Part shown: positions 7,323 to 11,001 of the stretch, piece after piece
How the letters are laid out: each line of letters opens with the position of its first letter
Position numbering within the stretch: the stretch's first letter is position 1
Assembly: GCA_041628815.1 (NCBI GenBank)
Contig: JBFKOL010000119.1
Span: 1-11,001, forward strand
Source: JBFKOL01 sp041628815
GTDB taxonomy: Bacteria; Bacteroidota; Bacteroidia; Chitinophagales; Saprospiraceae
Length of the DNA stretch: 11,001 nt
Direction: 5' to 3'
Position numbers and translations under genes: made by a program
The notes under the pieces: model-generated
What the model was told of the DNA's origin: nothing
The model's input: only the letters and a program-made list of their open reading frames with translations
Database searches by the model: none

Positions 7323-8396
7323 TCATGCGAATTCCTTATTCCTATACTTTCGTAAAAGCAATACAAGCGCTAAACCTGTGATGGCACCGTGAACTGCCCC
7401 GACGCCATTCCAGCCCACCTCTTCTCCAGCAGGAATCGCCAACAGCCACCCCACAATACAAGCAATTATCCACCAATAAGATCTTGCCATTTGTCTTCGA
7501 ATGAGTAACCATTGAAACAAACTGGTACTCACACCCAAAAAGACAATGGCATACAACCATGCGCTCTGCGTTCCATTAGATTGAACGATATGAACTCCTA
7601 CACCAAAAAGTCCCCCTGCAATGACTGACGTAAGGATCCAAAGTGCAGCACGCCTCAAATATCGTCTTAAGATGAGCCATTGTAGAATGCTGACCAATAC
7701 TCCGGCAAGTGCCACCCCGACGACGGCATCTTTCCATCTCGCTGGATTGGATAGCAAGGTCAATTCTCCCAATCCCGTGATCTCCACTGCAGTCCCCCAG
7801 CCGTATCCTTCCGCAATCAGCCACAGAAACCACATGCGCCAGCCTGGTCCTTTTTTCTCGCCGATTGCCAGCCTTGCCGCTATGATCATAAATGACGCAA
7901 AGGTGTTGAAGAATACGTCGCGAAAATCAAATATGCGCTGAGGCATAAAATACTGGATTCCCTCATCAATGAATCCGAGCAAAGAAGCTGCCACCACGGC
8001 AATGAGTGCCGTTGAATAGGGTAACTTGCGTCCATTCCTGACCCTCTCAATCAGCGCCTCATGGATGAGCGCAGCGATGATACCATATTCTATGAGATGG
8101 GTGCGTTCTTCCCAACTGTCAATCCGGACGCCCACCATGAAGTAAGCAAATAGAACGGCAAGGACTACTCCTATCTCGCGCCAATTTGGCCTGTTATTTC
8201 GCCATGAATACAAGATGAACCCCGCCAGTAAGAGCAAACCAGCCAGGACAGCAATGGCTAACAAGTTTCTCTCACGAAGGCCTGCTGCGATGGTCCTTGC
8301 CGGTCCAAGCGTAGAATATATCGCTGTAACCACCAAAAGCGTCCACAGCCAAAGGCGCCGTTCGCGGGTAGAACTGAATAGCGGATGATGTGGCAT
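7323..8396 (-). CDS. VanZ-like multipass membrane protein with repeated C-terminal region
   Basis: 357 residues, strongly hydrophobic, with about ten predicted membrane helices. Residues 72-178 form a VanZ-like domain: RTHLIEYGIIAALIHEAL (H100, E103), then GFIDEGIQYFMPQR (D144, E145, Q148) and FDFRDVFFNTFASF (R159, D160, N164), the conserved polar positions of this family. VanZ is named for low-level teicoplanin resistance in enterococci, but most family members have unknown roles and no resistance should be inferred here. After residue 220 a second region contains two similar units: ILQWLILRRYLRRAALWILT (238-257) and LFQWLLIRRQMARSYWWI (293-310). The protein ends in GAVHGAITGLALVLLLRK, a pattern seen in other uncharacterised bacterial membrane proteins. 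ATG start; the next upstream in-frame codons give no better N-terminus. Transcribed divergently from the SRPBCC gene and convergent with the 240-residue gene. Confidence 0.8.
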   Translation of the reverse strand: MPHHPLFSSTRERRLWLWTLLVVTAIYSTLGPARTIAAGLRERNLLAIAVLAGLLLLAGFILYSWRNNRPNWREIGVVLAVLFAYFMVGVRIDSWEERTHLIEYGIIAALIHEALIERVRNGRKLPYSTALIAVVAASLLGFIDEGIQYFMPQRIFDFRDVFFNTFASFMIIAARLAIGEKKGPGWRMWFLWLIAEGYGWGTAVEITGLGELTLLSNPARWKDAVVGVALAGVLVSILQWLILRRYLRRAALWILTSVIAGGLFGVGVHIVQSNGTQSAWLYAIVFLGVSTSLFQWLLIRRQMARSYWWIIACIVGWLLAIPAGEEVGWNGVGAVHGAITGLALVLLLRKYRNKEFA

Positions 8397-8533
8397 GAAA
8401 ATAAAGATACCAAATCAAGACTGGTACCTGTAATGCGTGAAAATGCACAACTGTATAAGTATCAGGATAATCATTTTTAATCCGCGCCAACCTCATACTT
8501 TAGGGTGATTTTAAACCAGACCCTTCCCAATAA

Positions 8534-8566
8534 TTTGGATAGAAAAGGATCGGACCTCTATATTCG
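8534..8566 (+). promoter_or_regulatory. candidate promoter of the SRPBCC gene
   Basis: TTTG (8534-8537) is followed after 21 bases by TATATTCG (8559-8566), seven of eight matches to TAnnTTTG. Transcription would start near 8573, leaving a leader of about 20 bases before the ATG at 8594. The leader length agrees with the other two promoter candidates in this window. Confidence 0.4.
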
Positions 8567-8593
8567 TAACCATCATACATCAATACCGCACCT

Positions 8594-9043
8594 ATGAAAA
8601 TAACCACCAACGTTACCATTAATGCCCCAAAAGAGTCTGTGTGGAACGTCATTACCGATATTGAAAACTCAGCCAATGTCATCAGCGGCATCGAATCACT
8701 GGAAGTACTCGAAAAGCCTGTTCAAGGCTTGACCGGGTTAAAATGGCGCGAAACCCGGACCATGTTCGGTAAAACAGCCACAGAAGTCATGTGGGTCACC
8801 GATGTGAAAGAAGGCGAGTACTACGACGTTAGAGCCGAAAGCCATGGAGCCTTATACCTTACAAGAATTCATTTAATAGAAGACAGTGGGAAAACCGTTC
8901 TGACCTGGGACTTCGAAGGCAAACCACAGACCTTCGGCGCCAAACTCATGTCCGCATTGATGGGATTTATGTTTAAAGGAGCGACGAAGAAGGCACTCCA
9001 TAAAGATTTGGAGGATATAAAGGAATGGGTGGAGAGCAGATAG
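8594..9043 (+). CDS. SRPBCC (START/Bet v 1-like) family protein
   Basis: 149 residues, the usual length of a single SRPBCC ligand-binding domain (polyketide cyclase/dehydrase group). The opening strand and helix MKITTNVTINAPKESVWNVI followed by TDIENSANVISGIESLEVLE is characteristic. Strands GLKWRETRTMFGKTATEVMW, YDVRAESHGALYLTRIHLIE and KTVLTWDFEGKPQTFG form the curved sheet, and the long C-terminal helix (KKALHKDLEDIKEWVESR) closes the cavity. The family binds hydrophobic ligands; the ligand here cannot be told from sequence. No signal peptide, so cytoplasmic. ATG start behind a candidate promoter, no Shine-Dalgarno. A single gene; its 3' side runs straight into the repeat island without a conventional terminator. 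Confidence 0.88.
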   Translation: MKITTNVTINAPKESVWNVITDIENSANVISGIESLEVLEKPVQGLTGLKWRETRTMFGKTATEVMWVTDVKEGEYYDVRAESHGALYLTRIHLIEDSGKTVLTWDFEGKPQTFGAKLMSALMGFMFKGATKKALHKDLEDIKEWVESR

Positions 9044-9069
9044 TTTAATAGGTATAGTGACATGGCTAC

Positions 9070-9088
9070 CCTGCCAGAGGCAGGCAGG
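9070..9088. repeat. GC-rich palindrome
   Basis: CCTGCC (9070-9075), AGA, GGCAGG (9079-9084) makes a perfect 6-base stem with a 3-base loop, followed by a further CAGG. It starts 27 bases after the SRPBCC stop. With no T-run it is not a standard terminator. Its GC content contrasts with the surroundings, and it resembles the short interspersed GC-rich palindromes I know from Bacteroidota intergenic DNA (memory, not searched). Confidence 0.5.
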
Positions 9089-9091
9089 CTC

Positions 9092-9136
9092 GACAACTGG
9101 ACAACTGGGCAACCGTACAACCGTACAACCGTACAA
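9092..9136. repeat. 8-base tandem array A (CAACNNNN)
   Basis: Five full units of eight bases begin at 9094, 9102, 9110, 9118 and 9126: CAACTGGA, CAACTGGG, and CAACCGTA three times. A degenerate CAAT follows at 9134. CAAC is invariant while the last four bases change in steps. On the opposite strand each unit ends in GTTG. Confidence 0.9.
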
Positions 9137-9176
9137 TATATGATATGCGATTTGTGATTTAGCCATTATCACCTTG

Positions 9177-9243
9177 AACCTCAAAACTTCAAAACTTCAA
9201 AACTTCAAAACTCCACAACTCCACAACTCCACAACCCCAAAAT
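9177..9243. repeat. 8-base tandem array B (AACNNCAN)
   Basis: AAC recurs at exactly eight-base steps at 9177, 9185, 9193, 9201, 9209, 9217, 9225 and 9233, then AAT at 9241. Units are AACCTCAA once, AACTTCAA three times, AACTCCAC three times and AACCCCAA once, so change is again stepwise along the array. Confidence 0.92.
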
Positions 9244-9263
9244 CACTACGCTTCACTTCGCAT

Positions 9264-9278
9264 TCAGGGCATGCCTGA
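9264..9278. repeat. short palindrome inside the repeat island
   Basis: TCAGG, GCATG, CCTGA: a 5-base dyad around an internal GGCATGCC self-complementary core. It lies between array B and the 7-base array. No T-run follows on either strand. Role unknown. Confidence 0.35.
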
Positions 9279-9308
9279 CAGCTTATTACCGACCACAGAA
9301 AGCCGAAT

Positions 9309-9340
9309 ACTGACTACTGACCACTGATTACTGATTACTG
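9309..9340. repeat. 7-base tandem array C (ACTGNNN) overlapping a stop codon
   Basis: ACTG recurs at 9309, 9316, 9323, 9330 and 9337, exactly seven bases apart; units are ACTGACT, ACTGACC, ACTGATT twice, then ACTG. The last units cover the CAG and TAA codons that end the minus-strand outer-membrane protein gene (stop at 9335-9337). Confidence 0.88.
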
Positions 9341-11001
9341 CGTAATACTCACCACAAAAAAGTCGAAAACATGTCTTCGACTGTTGGTGGTAAAGCGGTC
9401 GTCCAGGAGATAGCTGTACCGTAGTCCCAGATCCATTTCAACCAGGCGGAATGCACGGAAGTCTATATTCAGTTCGAAACCTACAGATCGCATGGTACTC
9501 GACACCTTCGGCAATACATCCTCAGTGAGTTTGAAAACTCCGTGATCAAAAAAAGCATTGGCTTTGATTCTTTTGACGAATGCCAGGGGGCCAATGGCCA
9601 TATCGGGATAGAACAGGGGCAACATATATTCTACCCGCCAGGTATGGAATTCATCGCGCCTCAAACTCAGGTCATATCCTCGGGGATACACAAACAGGTC
9701 TGAAAAACGGTAATTGTCAAGGCGCCGTTCTTTTTGAAAGTTTGCAGACAACCGTACGCTGTGGTTCCGGGCAATACCTGGCAAAAAGAAATTTACACCG
9801 GCCGAAAAAACATCTCCGCCAAGACCCTTGTCCCCCAGAGAAGCGCGATAACGCATTCCAAAACCAGCACCGAGTTTGGGACGAACGTGGAGTCTCGCGC
9901 GACGTTTGACCAACTGGTAAGATAGACCCAGGTCGATAGAATGGAACGACCCGGAAGATATCGGCTGGGCAAAGACCGAAGCCACTTCGAGACGATTATC
10001 CTCATAGGGTATAGTGTCTGTAAATGCAGCCGTCACCGGATCAAAATCCGGATCTACATTCACATCAATAAACCTGTATTGCGCCCGGGCCTGGAAGGAC
10101 TGAATCAAGTTTCCTTTAATCCATTCCAGAGGCACACTTGCACCAAGCCCAAAACGGTTTTCACTCCATTCACGGATGCTGATGCGCCGGAAAAAAGTTG
10201 TATCGGTCAATGGCCCGTAATTCACAAAACCGGCGGACCGGTTGGCGTACACAAAACCTGCATTGATGACAGGATACAGTTCGGCATATGTCAGGTTGGC
10301 CCCATAGCTCCATTCCTTCTCGTTGTAATTGTAGAAGACTCCCGCCTCACCACTCATGGTGCCAAATTTGTTATCAGACAATACCCGCAGACTGGCAATA
10401 GGATGGTTTACCTCGGCGAGAAGGCTATGTGGATTAAGGATGCCACTCCATTTGTTAAAACGGGTTACGGCAAAACTGTCGCCGACACTTGCAAAAGGGG
10501 CTTCGCCGACGATCTCTTTTCTATGTTCACCCGAAACGGACTCAACTTTATCGATGGGTATATAATACTTCGAATCCGATAAATCCAATCGGCGTAAATC
10601 ATAACCATCTGCCGTAAACTCCGAATAGACCAGTGATCGGCCGTCAGCAGATACATCGGGCTGAAAAGCACCTACCGCGGAATAGGTGATCTGTACAATA
10701 TGCCCGGAGGTGATGTCAAGAACATAGATGTTATTGGGAGCTGAAGGTCCCCACGAAAAGTATACTTTGTTGTCGTGATATACGGGATGACTGATCATGG
10801 CAGCCACGGGTGACATCAATTCTTCCAAAGTATCACCCACAGGACCTATCCGTACCAATTGGTTGGCATCGTCGTTAGTGCCAACCAAGATGATATTTCC
10901 GGCATCATCCCAGGTAGGAAATTGTCCTTCCCTGTAGCCTTTCAAATCTATCTCATTCTTGATGTCCCCACTTTCCAAATCGAGGATCACCACCGAGTAG
11001 C
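9335..11001 (-). CDS. outer-membrane protein: TolB-like propeller plus beta-barrel (5' end outside window)
   Basis: The frame is open to the right edge; the GTG at 10991-10993 is internal, because Ser and Tyr codons precede it in frame, so the true start lies outside. About 554 residues are visible. Roughly the first 150 contain TolB/WD40-like (PD40) blades: EGQFPTWDDAGNIILVG, MISHPVYHDNKVYFSWG, GAFQPDVSADGRSLVYSEF. From about residue 190 to the end the sequence alternates as in a beta-barrel, with aromatic girdles (EAGVFYNYNEKEWSYGANLTY, FLPGIARNHSVRLSANF, YMLPLFYPDMAIG) and ends in VFDFFVVSITQ. The barrel resembles the Omp85/surface-antigen type. Large Bacteroidota proteins with this order often carry an N-terminal peptidase-like domain; that part cannot be seen here. 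Role at the cell surface is inferred, substrate unknown. Convergent with the SRPBCC gene. Confidence 0.8.
   Translation of the reverse strand, partial: YSVVILDLESGDIKNEIDLKGYREGQFPTWDDAGNIILVGTNDDANQLVRIGPVGDTLEELMSPVAAMISHPVYHDNKVYFSWGPSAPNNIYVLDITSGHIVQITYSAVGAFQPDVSADGRSLVYSEFTADGYDLRRLDLSDSKYYIPIDKVESVSGEHRKEIVGEAPFASVGDSFAVTRFNKWSGILNPHSLLAEVNHPIASLRVLSDNKFGTMSGEAGVFYNYNEKEWSYGANLTYAELYPVINAGFVYANRSAGFVNYGPLTDTTFFRRISIREWSENRFGLGASVPLEWIKGNLIQSFQARAQYRFIDVNVDPDFDPVTAAFTDTIPYEDNRLEVASVFAQPISSGSFHSIDLGLSYQLVKRRARLHVRPKLGAGFGMRYRASLGDKGLGGDVFSAGVNFFLPGIARNHSVRLSANFQKERRLDNYRFSDLFVYPRGYDLSLRRDEFHTWRVEYMLPLFYPDMAIGPLAFVKRIKANAFFDHGVFKLTEDVLPKVSSTMRSVGFELNIDFRAFRLVEMDLGLRYSYLLDDRFTTNSRRHVFDFFVVSITQ

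Noticed and set aside
7323..8396. Glycopeptide resistance gene vanZ
   Set aside because: The VanZ-like domain is widespread in bacteria without resistance, no other van gene is nearby, and the protein has a different overall architecture.
8383..8406. TATCTTTA just upstream of the VanZ-like ATG as a promoter element
   Set aside because: It matches seven of eight bases of TAnnTTTG but sits about five bases from the ATG and has no TTG at the required distance; a leaderless transcript would be needed.
8869..9184. Two minus-strand open frames across the SRPBCC 3' end and array A
   Set aside because: They are antisense to a clear SRPBCC domain and then read repeat DNA in shifting frames; no start context or conserved motif.
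9092..9340. CRISPR array
   Set aside because: Units are 7-8 bases and directly adjacent, without spacers, and no cas gene is in the window.
9941..10582. 213-codon plus-strand open frame
   Set aside because: It is antisense to the beta-barrel region, whose alternating strand pattern is convincing; the plus-strand reading is rich in H, R and C with no domain features, as antisense shadows usually are.

Overview
The window looks like chromosomal DNA of a member of the Bacteroidota, most likely a Cytophagales-type organism. The grounds are: a DUF6090 protein, a 3-coathanger-stack motif, a DUF2855 protein, starts without Shine-Dalgarno sequences, and several upstream sites resembling the Bacteroidota promoter (TTTG or TTG, about 19-21 bases, then TAnnTTTG). 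The placement is from recognised families, not from a search. No rRNA, tRNA, CRISPR, transposase, integrase or phage gene was seen.

Left part (1-6122) is entirely minus strand. In transcription order it holds a secreted seven-bladed beta-propeller protein with a C-terminal 3-coathanger motif (6122-4527). Next is a membrane-anchored FlgO/TolB-like plus TPR protein (4308-2374), whose end overlaps a DUF1330 protein (2384-1929) by 11 bases. A DUF6090 single-pass membrane protein (1815-1051) and a DUF2855 protein (908 to beyond the left edge) follow. The TPR gene and the DUF1330 gene look like one transcription unit. The DUF2855 gene and the TPR gene each have their own candidate promoter.

Middle part (6123-9043): a 361-base AT-rich divergent spacer contains an inverted repeat. 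It is followed by a plus-strand gene for an exported 240-residue protein built from two similar halves (6484-7206), closed by a clear intrinsic terminator. Then comes a minus-strand VanZ-type multipass membrane protein with an extra repeated C-terminal membrane region (8396-7323). Divergent from it is a small SRPBCC/START-fold protein (8594-9043).

Right part: between the convergent SRPBCC gene and a large minus-strand outer-membrane protein gene (9335 to beyond the right edge; TolB-like propeller repeats then a beta-barrel) lies a 291-base island of repeats. It contains a GC-rich palindrome, two arrays of 8-base tandem units that keep AAC (GTT on the other strand) in strict 8-base phase while the other bases drift, and a 7-base tandem array that includes the stop codon of the outer-membrane gene. 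This island is the most unusual structure in the window and is not explained by any gene.

Apart from the 2374-2384 overlap, neighbouring genes show no obvious common pathway. Most encode envelope proteins (four with membrane segments, signal peptides or barrels) or small domains of unknown function, so no defence, biosynthetic or mobile system can be claimed from this sequence.
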